A stretch of DNA of 64,000 nt from the NCBI GenBank assembly GCA_951799425.1, contig OX637393.1, positions 22,981,744-23,045,743 of the forward strand. The letters run 5' to 3'. Made by a program: the position numbers and the translations under genes. Positions 45,123 to 58,683 of this stretch are shown piece after piece. The notes below the pieces were generated by a model. It saw only the letters and a list, made by a program, of their open reading frames with translations. It was not told the DNA's origin and searched no databases. Origin of the DNA: Ilex aquifolium (Eukaryota > Streptophyta > Magnoliopsida > Aquifoliales > Aquifoliaceae). The stretch's first letter is position 1. Each line of letters opens with the position of its first letter.

Positions 45123-46928
45123 ATTTTCCTCAATTTCAGAATACCCCTTCTATTCATCTTAATTCTATTCCACTCCACTTCAGGACCTACCCTTCACACC
45201 CAATCACTCTCATAAGACTTTCACTCCTTCCCTAGTCACGTATTATGCTTGTACCCCACAACTTGAACAATCATGCCCACATCATTTCCAAAATTGCAAA
45301 GTGATTTCAAATTTTTATGCATTCAGCACATAAATCATGGATTTCAATTGTTAATCATCAAAATGGACAACCATCATCAAAATCATAAGTAAAGCATTCC
45401 TCAGTTGAGTCAAATATCAAAAACTTGAGCCATATTCCCTCATTCTTGCGAGCATGGAGCTTTTTAAACAAATTTCTCAATTGAATGAACTAGATGTACA
45501 TGAGCAAAACCATAGTCCCCAATGCTAGTCAGAAATATGCACCTACAAATTAATTTTCAACTCGTGTGCATGTGAACTTAAACAAGTAATTTGGGCATTT
45601 ACGAAACAGAATTCACATTCGAACGGCTAGACAAACTCAGTTTCAATGCAAAACTCACCAAGGGACACTCTTAAGCAATAAACGCACTCACGTTATACTG
45701 GTATGCACTCCATGTGTACATGTGATATAGAATCTTGTATTCAAAACAAAGTGCTCACATGTAATCCAAAAATGAAGTTCATATGTGAAAATGAGGCAAC
45801 CTTGGCATAGTCTCATGAATAGGATATTAGTGCATTAGGTAGTAAGACTAAACTTATCATTTTTTTTTTTACAAACATGCTTCTCCCATGCTTCTCTAGA
45901 TCACTTAGGGCTTTAAGGGTTGTAATGGGGCACTGGGGTGATATCTAGGTAAAAGAAATGAAGGAAAAAGGGCAACAAAGAGGGTTGTTCTGAGTGAGAC
46001 ACTTTAATGTTGGAAAAAAACACTTCCTTTTTCATGGGATTTTGATTTTCTCACCATCACCACACCCCTTGTTTATTTTCTTTATTCTTCTTAACATCTT
46101 CCTTTTCTTTTGATCACTCTTTATTCTTTTGACCCCTTTTTCTCATTTTCTTGGATTTTCATTCAACTCTTTGAGTTTCAAATCATTCATCCCTTTTGTT
46201 GGAGTTTCCACACCATACTTCCTTCTCTTTTGCACTCACTCATATTCAGCTCTAGGAACAACCAAGGTGAGGTAGATTTTTATCATCTTGCATTGGCTTG
46301 GTCAAATGTGTGGCATAGAAACGAATTTTAAAATGGGCTCAATCACGGCACTAGGGATAAAATTTTCTCAAGAAAAAGGGCTAAGGCTCAAAGTATTCAA
46401 AAATGGCCTAAGATCACTTCCAGGTCCACATGGGGAGAGCATTACATGATCAAGACAAATCAGTCTACTAACCAAATGCAACTAACCAAAGCAAGCATAA
46501 TGAGACTATTGAACAAACTTGATATCAAAAATTGTTCTTTGAGTAAACGTAAGTTCCCTCCAAGAAGGTTTGACACTAAAACTCTCATGGGTCCTTACTC
46601 ATCTCCACTACTTATGTCAAGCTTAAAACATGAATCCAACCCGTAAATCACTGAAATTACAAATTCAGAAATCACATACAGATGAGTTCGAAAATCAATA
46701 CATATGTGATACTTATGCATAGGATCCATTTCTATAGTAAGCTCATGTGCACAAGGTTCACAACAACAATCAACATGTCATCCAGTTCATACTCACTTCA
46801 TAAGGGAATACAGATCAACTTAAAGGTATTTTTCATCAAAAAATTTCAAAATTTCTCACATATTTTGTACTAATGCGACAAAAACAGAATACTTCCCAAC
46901 AACCTTGGTGTAACATACAAATGGTGCA
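45123..46928 (-). other. Noncoding spacer between integrase and env-slot promoter
   Basis: No gene supported. Contains AATGGCCTAAGATCACTTCC and TCCAAGAAGGTTTGACAC blocks that match the spacer found downstream of the env-slot ORF in B0 and B1. The spacer and env-slot ORF are therefore in swapped order between families A and B. Confidence 0.5.
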
Positions 46929-46966
46929 CCTCACCCCCCAACTAGATTCATGCATTGTCCTCAATG
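46929..46966 (-). other. Internal purine tract with CATTGAGGACAATG, copy 1
   Basis: On the minus strand CATTGAGGACAATGCATG is followed by CTAGTTGGGGGGTGAGG. It lies about 200 bp after the integrase stop. The purine tract is as good as the one at the LTR and could act as an internal priming site or be the relic of an older element 3' end. Confidence 0.5.
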
Positions 46967-47172
46967 CAACAAAAAGAGAAAAATTGCAATGAAAGACAGT
47001 AAAAGCTGATAAGGGTAAGAGAACACCTCGCATATGAGCTTTTGACAAAAGCACCAAGATCTGGATTCAAAAGAAAACAAAGCTATACACCAACAACAAG
47101 TAAGTGACATGAAATAAAAACATGACATAATTAAAATAAAAGAAACTGTACATGCGAACAAGGGACCAATTG

Positions 47173-50100
47173 TTATTCCTCAATCACTTCCGGATACACC
47201 GGGTCGGTTAACTCCTCCTCCACCACTTGGTTTTCAAAGCCCTCAAAGAATGGCTTAAGTCTTTGGCCATTGACCTTGAATGTTTGGCCATCTTTGAGGT
47301 TGGTGATCTCAACAGCTCCATTGGGGTAGGCCACCTTGACAAGATAGGGGCCATCCCAACGGGATCTTAGCTTTCCGGGAAAAATGGAGAGGCGGGAATT
47401 ATACAAGAGTACCTTTTGCCCGGGCTCGAATGATTTCCTCACTATGGAGTTATCATGAAAGATTTTCGCCCGTTCCTTTGAAATTTTTGAACTCTCGTAT
47501 GCATCCCGCCGAATCTCTTCCAATTCATTCATTTCTAACATCCTATGTTTACCGGCCATTCTCATATTGAAATTTAAAGTCTTGATGGCCCAATAGGCCC
47601 TATGTTCCATTTCTACCGGCAGATGGCAAGCCTTTCCATAGACAAGCCGATAGGGAGACATGCCCAAAACTGTCTTGTAGGCAGTACGATATGCCCACAG
47701 GGCATCAATCAATCTCTCAGACCAATCCTTCCTATTGGGGTTAACTGTTTTTTCAAGGATGGTCTTGATCTCCCTATTGGCTAGCTCGGCTTGGCCATTT
47801 CTTTGTGGGTGATAAGCGGTGGATACTTTATGTGTAACGCCATATTTGAACAATAACGATGCAACTGGCCTGTTACAAAAGTGTGATCCACCATCACTAA
47901 TCAAAGCACGAGGCATCCCAAACCTCGAGAAAATGTTCTCTTTCAAGAACTTGACTACAACCCGGTGGTCATTAGTCTTTGTCGGGATAGCCTCCACCCA
48001 TTTGGACACGTAGTCCACTGCCAGCAGAATGTATAGATAGCCAAACGACATAGGGAAGGGACCCATGAAATCGATGCCCTAACAATCGAATATTTCTATC
48101 ACAAGTACAGGGGAGAGGGGCATCATATTCCTTCGGGTCACGCTACCCAAACGTTGGCATCTATCACATTCTTTACAAAATGAAATGCAATCCTTAATCA
48201 GAGAAGGCCAGTAGAAACCTGATTGTAGAATCTTGGCTGAGGTCTTCTTAGCAGAGAAATGCCCACCACAGGGTAGGGAATGACAGAAGGCCAGGACGTT
48301 CCGCTGTTCGGTTTCAGGCACGCATCGCCTCATGATCTGGTCCGGACAATACTTGAACAGATACGGATTATCGAAGTAGAAGTACTTCACGTCGGCCATA
48401 AATCTCCTTTTATCCTCAGGGCTCCAGTGTGGTGGGATTTGTCCTGTTGCAAGATAATTGCAAATGTCAGCATACCAAGGACAATGAGAATGAATGGACA
48501 ATAACTGCTCATCAGGGAAAGAGTCTGGGATAGGGATGTGCTCATTTGTCTCTTGTGCCACCAGCCGGGATAAGTGATCCGCCACGACATTCTCAACTCC
48601 CTTCTTGTCTTTAATAGTCAAATCAAATTCTAGTAGGAGGAGGATCCACCTAATTAGCCTTGGCTTTGCATCCTGCTTAGACAACAAAAACTTCAAAGCA
48701 GAATGGTCAGTGAAAACAACAATAGGTGAACCAATGATATATGACCGGAACTTATCTAAGGCAAACACTACAGCTAGCAATTCTTTCTCAGTGGTAGTGT
48801 AATTCATTTGTGCCTCATTAAGTGTCTTGCTAGCGTAGTGTATGACATATGGTCGATTATCTTCCCTCTGACCAAGCACTGCACCGACCGCGTAATCACT
48901 CGCGTCGCACATGAGCTCAAAAGGAAGGTCCCAATTGGGTGATCGCATGATAGGAGGCGTGACAAGCATGCTTTTTAGTTTCTTAAAAGATGCCTCACAC
49001 TCATGCGACCACTCGAAGGGAACCTCCTTAGACAGTAAATTGGTCAAGGGTCGGGCCAATGCACTAAAATTTTGAATGAACCGGCGATAGAAGCCTGCAT
49101 GACCCAAAAATGACCTGATCCCTTTGATGGCCGTCGGCGTGGGGAGGTTGGAGATGGCCTCCACCTTGGATTTGTCAACTTCGATGCCCCTTGCCGACAC
49201 TATGTGACCCAACACAATCCCTTCTGTCACCATAAAGTGACACTTCTCCCAATTCAGCACAAGATCCTTATCTTCACATCTGCCCAACACTTTCTCCAAA
49301 TTTCCTAAGCATCCGTCGAAGGAATCACCAAATACGGAGAAATCGTCCATAAACACCTCCACAATTTTCTCCACCATATCACTGAAAATGCCCATCATAC
49401 ATCTTTGGAAAGTTCCTGGAGCATTACAGAGTCCGAACGGCATGCGCCGGTACACAAAGGTACCGTAGGGGCATGTGAAGGTGGTTTTCTCCTGGTCTTC
49501 GAGGGCAATCTCGATCTAATTATAACCGGAGTATCCATCTAGGAAACAGTAGAAGAGGTGCCCCGCCACTCTCTCCAGCACTTGATCAAGGAACGGCATT
49601 GGGAAATGATCCTTCCTAGTGCATGAGTTCAATTCCCTGTAATCGATGCACACCCTCCATCCAGTAATCACTCTTGTAGGTATCAGTTCATTCTCCTCGT
49701 TTTCTACCACTGTGACTCCGGATTTCTTGGGCACCACTTGCGTGGGGCTCACCCACTTACTGTCGACAATTGGAAATATTATGCCCACGTCAAGTAGTTT
49801 AAGAACCTCGTCTCTCACCACTTCCTTCATATGAGGGTTCAATCTCCGTTGAGGCTGTCGGGAAGGTCTTGCATCCTCCTCGAGGTAAATGCGGTGGGTG
49901 CAAATAATAGGGCTTATTCCCTTGATATCCGCAATGGTCCACCCAATTGCTCCCTTGTGTCTTCTCAAAACCCCCAAGAGTTCTTTTTCTTGTTCATTGT
50001 TCAATGTGGAACTAATGATTTCCGGAAATGTATCTCCCTCGCCAAGATAGGCGTACTTCAAGTGTGAGGGTAACGGCTTCAACTCCAAATTTGGCTTTTG

Positions 50101-53007
50101 TTCCTCCGATCGGAAAATCTTCTTTTCTTGCTTGGGCAACTCCTCAAATGTGGGAATCCATTTTGTTACCCCTTTCAACTCTTCCACGCTCTCTTCCTCA
50201 TCTATCTTTACAAGTTCAACAAAGTCCTCCTCCATGCAGTCCAACATCCCTTCTAACTCCACTTGCTCCTCAATCAAAGTGTCGATTTTATTGATCTTGT
50301 TCACCTCCACATCATCCCCGGGTTGTTTTGCTAAATTGAATACATTCAGCTCCATGGTCATGTTCCCAAAAGCCAACTTCATTAGACCATTCCTGCAATT
50401 AATCACAGCGTTAGCGGTAGCAAGGAAAGGTCTTCCAAGAATAACGGGGATTTGGGAATTAAGGTTAGCAACCGGGTGTGTATCTAAAACAATAAAATCG
50501 ACTGGAAAGTAAAAATTGTCAACTTGGACAAGCACATCTTCCACTACTCCCCTTGGTGTGCGTATGCTCCGATCCGCCAGTTGAAGTGTAACTGAGGTGG
50601 GCTTCAACTCTTCAAGCTTGAGTTGTTGGTACACGGAGTAAGGAAGAAGATTGACGCTCGCCCCCAAGTCAAGCGATGCTTGCTCAACCCGGCAATTCCC
50701 AATGGTGATGGCAATTGTTGGACAACCGGGATTCTTGAATTTTGGAGGAGTGTTGGTCCTCAATATAGAGCTCACTTGTTCGGTGAGAAATGCCTTCTTC
50801 TGGACATTCAACTTCCTTTTCACCGTGCATAGGTCTTTCAATATTTTGGCACATGACGGAATTTGCTTGATGGCATCAAGGAGCGGTATGTTGATCTTTA
50901 CCTGCTTAAACAAATCCAAAATGTCAGAATAATTAGCCACCTTGACAGGTGGCTTCAACCGATGGGGAAAAGGGGCAGGCATAGAAGGAAAGCATAAACC
51001 ATCATCAATCACATGTTCTTTATCAACCCCATTTCTTTCATTCTTTTCACTCGACTCACCCTTGTCAACCACACCCTCTTTGGCCTCACTTTGTTTGGCC
51101 TCACTCTCAATTTCTTTTTCTTTTGGCAATGCGGCCTTTGGTGTCAACTTTGGCACCACCATCTTTTCAATTTGTTTACCACTCCTAAGTGTGGTGACAG
51201 ATTTGAGTTGCTCACAACTCTCCTGGGAAGTCTCGGCCAACTCAACCACATTTTGAACTTTGGGATTTTGTTGGGGTTGAGAGGGAAATTTTCCCTTCTC
51301 TTGTTGAGACAACCCAATGGCATTGGTGATTTTGGTGAGTTGGGCCGAAATGTCCTTATTGAAGGTGGTTTGGCTTTGCATGAAATTAGTGAAGGTTTGA
51401 TTGAGGGTGGTCTGGGTTTGAATGAAATTGTGGAGCATATCTTCCAAATTCTTCTTATGAGGAGGTTGGTAGGTGGAAGAACTAGACGGACCTTGTTGGG
51501 AGAAATTTTGTGGGGGAGGATTGGATTGGTACCCTTGCGGATTGGACCGTGGGTATTGGGAGTTAGAGGCTTGCCCTTGACCTTGGGATTGAAATTGGCT
51601 TTGCCTAGGAGGTGCGGGAGGTGTATATGTGTTTGAGCCATAAGGAATGGGGTTCTCATTCCTCCAACTGAAATTAGGGTGATCACGATACCCTGAATTG
51701 TAAGTGTTGGAATTTTGAGGAAATGATTGCCTCGGTTGGTTGAAGGCATTGACCTGTTCATGGTATGTCTCTTTAAGTGCCGGAATGCTCGGACACTCCG
51801 ACGTGGAATGATCGACACCCCCACAAATAGAACAAGCCTCCTCGGTTTTTGACACATGAGACACCTCTCGTCTCCTTTCCACCTCAAGGCTATCTACTTT
51901 CCTAAACAATTTGGAAATTTGTGAAAGTAGGTCCTCCCGGTCTTTCAAATCATATATCCCTCCCCTTTGAGATTGACCACTCACTGGCAAAGTCCTAGGT
52001 ACATCACTTGGGTCCCTAACATCCCACGATTGTGCATTTTCAGCCAAGGTACCAAAGTAGTCAAGGGCCTCGTCAGGGTCTTTGTTCAAAAATTCACCAT
52101 TGCACATCATGTCAATGAATTGCCTATGGTTTGGTGAGATTCCTTCATAGAAGAAACTCACCAATTGCCACGATTTAAAACCATGATGTGGTATGGATTG
52201 AATCAAATCTTTATAGCGATCCCAACACTGATAGACTTGTTCATTGGGTTTTTCAGAAAAGTTTTGAATGTCTTTTTTCAAAGAAGTGGTTCTATGAACC
52301 GGAAAAAACTTTTTCAAAAAGAATGAAACTATATGGTCCCAAGATAGCATGGTCCGAGGCCTCATAAAATCAAACCAAATCTTTGCCATACCCTCCAACG
52401 AAAAAGAGAAAAGTTTTATCCTTGCTATCTCTTCCATGTTGTAATTTGGGATAAAGGTTGCAACTATTTCCTCATAAGACTTTAGATGACTATAAGGGTT
52501 TTCCTTCTCGACCCCCTGAAATTTAGGGAGTAGTTGCAACATCCATGGTTTGATTACAAAGAGATGTGCTTGGACTGGAAGAACAAGGCATGATGGTGTG
52601 GAGCTACGGGTCGGCTGAAGGAACTCCCGCATTGTCCTTGGTGGAGGGTCAAGTTGGATGTTCCCTTCATTCCTAGGTGGGGGAAATTGCACTCGTGGGT
52701 TGGGCATCCTAGGTGGTTGAAATCCCCCACCCATTTGCCTATTCGGGTTAGCATCCTCATTATCAAAAGCATCGGGAGGGGGATATTGCATTCTTGGGTT
52801 AGGCATCCTATTTTCGGGTAACCCCCCACCCCTTTGAGCATTTGGAATTGCACCGACATTGTCAAAGTTTCCACCCCCTTGCATGTTTGGGTTGACATCC
52901 ACATTTTCAAAATTGTCACCCGCATCCTCGGGTAGGTCTTGGTCGATGTTCATGTTGGGGCCTAAGGGTTGTCTAACCAATCGGTGATAGTCGTCCCTTC
53001 CCCACAT
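47173..53007 (-). pseudogene. gag-pol: Gag-pol coding region, body 1 of composite A
   Basis: Minus strand, nearly whole, with about two breaks. The gag part (about 51100-53007) has an Asn/Pro/Met-rich N-terminus, capsid-like ARIKLFSFSLEGMAKIWF and knuckle CSICGGVDHSTSEC (about 51790-51835). Protease (about 50370-50790) has DLGASVNLLP and IPVILGRPFLATANA. RT (about 49000-49900) has SKWVSPTQVVPKKSGVTV, FLDGYSGYN, MPFGLCNAPGTFQRCM and FMDDFSVFG. RNase H lies at about 48530-48950 (ELMCDASDYAVGAVLGQ). Integrase (about 47173-48300) has an HHCC zinc site, the core with [29 protein letters not shown] and [11 protein letters not shown], and a C-terminal [23 protein letters not shown]. Athila lineage of Ty3/gypsy. 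Confidence 0.93.
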
Positions 53008-53144
53008 GCAACAAAATATCTATACAAATGAAATTATACACAAACAAGAATATGTACACGAGACAACGTACCTCAGCCCGTGATGAAGATCACGGGACTT
53101 ACCTCCGTTGTTCGGAAATCACTTCCTTGATTTGACACTTGCCT

Positions 53145-53162
53145 TCCCCGGCAACGGCGTCA
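53145..53162 (-). other. Primer binding site of composite A (tRNA-Asp type)
   Basis: The minus strand reads TGACGCCGTTGCCGGGGA, nearly identical to the tRNA-Asp complement used by Athila elements. It is 4 nt from the LTR-b start at 53167. The stretch from here to the gag start at 53007 is a short leader with no other feature. Confidence 0.88.
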
Positions 53163-53166
53163 AAAA

Positions 53167-54952
53167 TGATTGATTGGAAACTTATGTCTTCCCTAACCCC
53201 TAATTACTATCCCTCAATTGATGCAATGTATGGATGGGGGAGAAGGATTTCTTCCCCTAGGGATGGTGTCAAAAGAAAGGGCAATGAGGAAAGGGAAATG
53301 GGAAGATGTAAATATGGGATATGTATGCACAAAAATGCTCCCCAATCGCAAGGAGACTTTCGTGTGTTGTGAGTTACTTGGAAGAGTATTCCAAGGTCGT
53401 ATCCACAGGGAAGGAAGTGAATCAAGATTGAAGTGATTTGGTGAAAAACGGAAATGTAAAATCTTTTGTCTTGAGAGTTGGTTTGTGAAGTGTATGCTAA
53501 TGAAGATGTAATGATAAAACAAGTGTTGGCAATTCGAAGAGATCACTCCAATGGGTATACCACCTCAACTCAAATCACTCCTCCGATTGAGCATGAATGA
53601 ACGCTTGAATCACGGAAAGCCGAGGATGACGTCGGTGAGTATCTAAGCATAAACCGTGACTAGGCCTACGGTTTATCAAAGACTCATCGACTCATCCATC
53701 TTCCATCCGGTCAAAACGAACCATTTGACTCTAAAGGGAAGGAGGAGAAAGAGTTGAAATGGTATCCCCAAAGGAGATCCCTCTTGGTCTTGCCAACTAA
53801 AGGATTTAGCTACTCATACTTGGAATGGAAATGACTATGTAATGAAAGTGCATTGCAAATCTATGAACTTCTAAAGCTACAAAGTACAAGAATTCATGAG
53901 CTAAAAGAAAATGCATTTAAACCCATTACATAGCTATGAAAATGAACAACTTTAATTCATTAATGGTAGAAAGTGGAAGAGAACATTAAACTAGTGAAAA
54001 GCATGGAAGAGCTAACATTAATGGCATTGAAGAAAGTTCTAAAGAGTCTTACAGAAGAATGCAAGGCAATGTACTGGAAAATAAGTGAAAATTACAACTC
54101 TCTCTCTCTAGAATCTACTATTCATCATCTCTACGCTTGGAGCATCTCTCTCTAAAAACTCTCTAATGTAATCCATAATCCTCCCTTGCAGGAGACTCTT
54201 GCTTTGCCAAAAAAACGTGCCTGGAGAGAGAGGTGGATCTACATATGTGATTTACATCCATAGGGATGTAGCAGCCAGGGAAAGACAGGGGGTGGCAGAG
54301 CATGTCTGCACACCCAGCACATCCCCATCCTCTCTCACTTCATTTAATGCCTTAACTCCACAAGTCTAGAAGGAAGTGTGAATCATGATGAACAGTAAGG
54401 TGGGCGTGTCAGAGAAGTGGGGGAGACTTGATGGTGGGACCCTTGAAGCGGCAGAGAAAGGCCTGCAGAAACTGGGCTGAATCAAGATTGACTACCGGTA
54501 GATCGAAAACAGATACCGGTAGTCATGACTCCAGTGGCTATTGACTACCGGTAGTGGGGACTCCAGTGGCTATTGACTACCGGTAGTGGGGACTCCAGTG
54601 GCTATTGACTACCGGTAGTGACTACCGGTAGATAATTCCTTGTACTGCAACATTCCTGTTTCCTCCACCCTTTAGTTACGGATACCGGTAGTGACTACCG
54701 GTAGTTGTCAGCTGGATATGCCCAATTCATCCTTCCTTCTTCATTCACTCCATCATCAAAGCTCATTCTCATCTCCATTCATCCAAGATCAGTTTGGAGA
54801 CACTTTAGAAAGCCTCTTTTGCATTGTTTGACTGCATTCATCAAATATCTTTGTTAGGTACTTAATCAAAACAATTTCCATTATTTAAATTCCAAAATCA
54901 ATTAAAACAATATGATTAGCACATTGAAATGTACAAAATTATGTGCGAATCA
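53167..54952 (-). mobile_element. LTR-b of composite A
   Basis: 1786 bp, same length and ends as LTR-a, about six base differences seen by eye. It serves at once as the 5' LTR of body 1 (primer site on its left) and the 3' LTR of body 2 (polypurine tract on its right). The palindrome cluster is at 54492-54710. Confidence 0.95.
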
Positions 54953-55276
54953 CACCCCCCAACTTGGATTTTGCTAGTCCCGAGCAAAGTTTACATTCAA
55001 ACACAGCATAGACAAACAACAATCCAATCATACCAGCAATCCATAGATCAATCAAAAACCAAGAAATCATAATGCAAATTTAGCAATGAACATTGGCAAC
55101 ATGAGAAAAACAACTGTGGTTTTCTTTCATTAATCACATTCAAGCTTGGAGTACACAGGGTTAGGTTTCAAAAACAGACAAAACAACCTAACATTCCTAA
55201 GGGCTTCTTCTACCATCCCAAAAACTCCATCAACTGTGAACTATCCAAGATGTCAAAAGAGAAAACCTAAATGGCC

Positions 55277-56635
55277 CTAAGCCTCATCTCCATCACCATC
55301 ATCATCACTCCCTTTCTCCTCACCACTTTCATCTTCACCACTAGGTTCCTCATCACTCTCTTCCTCCTCACCATCCCCCTCATCCTCAGATTCCTCCATC
55401 TCAACTACATTGGAAGCTGAGGGGGCAGAGGGTCCAGCTGCCTGAGATGGTGGTCTAGTAGGAATCGGATCTCCCGGAAATGCTTGCTGATAAAGCCTGG
55501 TCATCATTGCTGAGATTCCATAGACAGTCTCCTCCAATGTGTCGAGGCGATGAGCGATGAGGCCTTCCGGCGTGGCGGTGAATGGCCTCGACCCAGATGG
55601 ATCCACAGAAGACGGCTCAACACCAGATGCACCAGATTTTGAAAGTCTAGCATGCTCAGCCCGAGTCATAGCAGATCTCTTGCTGCTGCTAGCCTGGCCA
55701 ATGGCTCCGGTTTCCGGTGGGGTGATTTTATCTGAAGTATATCCCTTTACACCGAAATGATCACACATGCGGGTCACCAAATTCCCATAAGGAAGGTTTG
55801 CTCTTGGATATTCAGTCTTGGCGAAATCCTTCATTACCTCCCAGATGAAAAGTGCGATATCAATATTCTTTCCAGTCATCACCGCATTCAAGAGGCCCAG
55901 CTTCTCAACATTTGGCGTCTTCTCTGCTCCCTTTGGAAACAAGTTGTAATGGAGAATCTTATTCATCAAACCATATTCGTGCTTGAGGCCCCCAGCGTGG
56001 ACTGTTCCCTTAAACTTTGTAGGGTCCTCATACATTGACTCCACGTATTCTTGAATAGTGATGCCCTTCTTGACATTGTATGGATAAATCGAAGCGGTGG
56101 AAGGTGGCCTTCCATAATCCAAAAGAGTAGCGATCACGTCGGGAGTTACCTTGAAGCTTTTACCTCTCACTTTTGTTTTCAGAATTTCCTCAGCCTCATC
56201 ATCCACACTTAGTCTGTAGTAAAACTCTCTGCATTGAGGTAGATTGAAACCACTTACCTTGTTGAACCAAAACTCAATCCCAAGTTTCTTAATGATTTTC
56301 ACCACCCCATGAGTCACGCCCAAATATCTCCTATCCACAGACCTCTCACAGGTCACATTTTTCCCTTCAATGAGTTGAAATCTAGCCTCATTCCTCGCTT
56401 TTTTTCTTTGCTCATCCCTTTGGGCACTCGCCTCTTCCCCACTTCTCTTCCGATTTGGTGCATTCGAGGGTTGTGGGGAGCTTGGCTCTGCTCGTTTGGT
56501 ACGAACCATTGAGAGAATTGGGGTGGATTTGCAAATGAAAATGGAGATTTGGGTTTTGGGGATTTTCGGCTGGTCTAGGGTTTCAAAAGAGAGATGCTTC
56601 AAACCTCCAAGAGAATTGCCAAAATCGGAGTTCAA
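55277..56635 (-). CDS. Env-slot ORF, copy 2 of composite A
   Basis: Open frame of 452 codons, the same length as copy 1, with three amino-acid differences seen (one in the VDDEA region, one in the YEDPT region, one in the acidic tail). It has the same basic N-terminus, plant-transposon-protein-like middle and acidic C-terminus. The likely start is Met-43 at 56509, downstream of TATAAAT (56645-56651). Both copies remain open although the gag-pol of this body is partial. Confidence 0.8.
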   Translation of the reverse strand: MNSDFGNSLGGLKHLSFETLDQPKIPKTQISIFICKSTPILSMVRTKRAEPSSPQPSNAPNRKRSGEEASAQRDEQRKKARNEARFQLIEGKNVTCERSVDRRYLGVTHGVVKIIKKLGIEFWFNKVSGFNLPQCREFYYRLSVDDEAEEILKTKVRGKSFKVTPDVIATLLDYGRPPSTASIYPYNVKKGITIQEYVESMYEDPTKFKGTVHAGGLKHEYGLMNKILHYNLFPKGAEKTPNVEKLGLLNAVMTGKNIDIALFIWEVMKDFAKTEYPRANLPYGNLVTRMCDHFGVKGYTSDKITPPETGAIGQASSSKRSAMTRAEHARLSKSGASGVEPSSVDPSGSRPFTATPEGLIAHRLDTLEETVYGISAMMTRLYQQAFPGDPIPTRPPSQAAGPSAPSASNVVEMEESEDEGDGEEEESDEEPSGEDESGEEKGSDDDGDGDEA

Positions 56636-56639
56636 GGGT

Positions 56640-56877
56640 TAGGAATTTATAGATTAATGGGGGAGAAGAATCAATTGGGAAGTCTAAGAGGGCATTGAAT
56701 GAGGGGGAAATGGACTGGGTTCTGTGTATTGTGAGGATAATGAAAGGTTCTCCGAACGAAGTCAATTAAAAGCCCCAACTGTTGGCTTTCTGGGCAACGA
56801 CTACCGGTAGATCGTGCACTAACTATCGGTAGTGGTTACACCAGTGGCCACAGACTACCGGTAGTGACTACCGGTGG
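56640..56877 (-). promoter_or_regulatory. LTR-like internal promoter before the env-slot ORF, copy 2
   Basis: Same arrangement as copy 1: four CTACCGGTAG-type palindromes (56801-56877, one carrying a C-to-T change to CTATCGGTAG) and TATAAAT at 56645-56651 on the minus strand. Promoter function is inferred. Confidence 0.6.
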
Positions 56878-58683
56878 ATTTTCCTCAATTTCAGAATACC
56901 CCTTCTATTCATCTTAATTCTATTCCACTCCACTTGAGGACCTACCCTTCACACCCAATCACTCTCATAAGACTTTCACTCCTTCCCTAGTCACGTATTA
57001 TGCTTGTACCCCACAACTTGAACAATCATGCCCACATCATTTCCAAAATTGCAAAGTGATTTCAAATTTTTATGCATTCAGCACATAAATCATGGATTTC
57101 AATTGTTAATCATCAAAATGGACAACCATCATCAAAATCATAAGTAAAGCATTCCTCAGTCGAGTCAAATATCAAAAACTTGAGCCATATTCCCTCATTC
57201 TTGCGAGCATGGAGCTTTTTAAACAAATTTCTCAATTGAATGAACTAGATGTACATGAGCAAAACCATAGTCCCCAATGCTAGTCAGAAATATGCACCTA
57301 CAAATTAATTTTCAACTCGTGTGCATGTGAACTTAAACAAGTAATTTGGGCATTTACGAAACAGAATTCACATTCGAACGGCTAGACAAACTCAGTTTCA
57401 ATGCAAAACTCACCAAGGGACACTCTTAAGCAATAAACGCACTCACGTTATACTGGTATGCACTCCATGTGTACATGTGATATAGAATCTTGTATTCAAA
57501 AAAAAGTGCTCACATGTAATCCAAAAATGAAGTTCATATGTGAAAATGAGGCAACCTTGGCATAGTCTCATGAATAGGATATTAGTGCATTAGGTAGTAA
57601 GACTAAACTTATCATTTTTTTTTTTACAAACATGCTTCTCCCATGCTTCTCTAGATCACTTAGGGCTTTAAGGGTTGTAATGGGGCCCTGGGGTGATATC
57701 TAGGTAAAAGAAATGAAGGAAAAAGGGCAACAAAGAGGGTTGTTCCGAGTGAGACACTTTAATGTTGGAAAAAAACACTTCCTTTTTCATGGGATTTTGA
57801 TTTTCTCACCATCACCACACCCCTTGTTTATTTTCTTTATTCTTCTTAACATCTTCCTTTTCTTTTGATCACTCTTTATTCTTTTGACCCCTTTTTCTCC
57901 TTTTCTTGGATTTTCATTCAACTCTTTGAATTTCAAATCATTCATCCCTTTTGTTGGAGTTTCCACACCATACTTCCTTCTCTTTTGCACTCACTCATAT
58001 TCAGCTCTAGGAACAACCAAGGTGAGGTAGATTTTTATCATCTTGCATTGGCTTGGTCAAATGTGTGGCATAGAAACGAATTTTAAAATGGGCTCAATCA
58101 CGGCACTAGGGATAAAATTTTCTCAAGAAAAAGGGCTAAGGCTCAAAGTATTCAAAAATGGCCTAAGATCACTTCCAGGTCCACATGGGGAGAGCATTAC
58201 ATGATCAAGACAAATCAGTCTACTAACCAAATGCAACTAACCAAAGCAAGCATAATGAGACTATTGAACAAACTTGATATAAAAAATTGTTCTTTGAGTA
58301 AACGTAAGTTCCCTCCAAGAAGGTTTGACACTAAAACTCTCATGGGTCCTTACTCATCTCCACTACTTATGTCAAGCTTAAAACATGAATCCAACCCGTA
58401 AATCACTGAAATTACAAATTCAGAAATCACATACAGATGAGTTCGAAAATCAATACATATGTGATACTTATGCATAGGATCCATTTCTATAGTAAGCTCA
58501 TGTGCACAAGGTTCACAACAACAATCAACATGTCATCCAGTTCATACTCGCTTCATAAGGGAATACAGATCAACTTAAAGGTATTTTTCATCAAAAATTT
58601 TCAAAATTTCTCACATATTTTGTACTAATGCGACAAAAACAGAATACTTCCCAACAACCTTGGTGTAACATACAAATGGTGCA
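56878..58683 (-). other. Noncoding spacer, copy 2
   Basis: Near-identical repeat of 45123-46928, offset by 11755 bp. Nothing coding is supported. Confidence 0.6.

Noticed and set aside
51013-51887. Long frames antisense or out of frame to gag (207 and 247 codons)
   Set aside because: They overlap the well-supported gag-pol frame, have no domain of their own and follow its composition.
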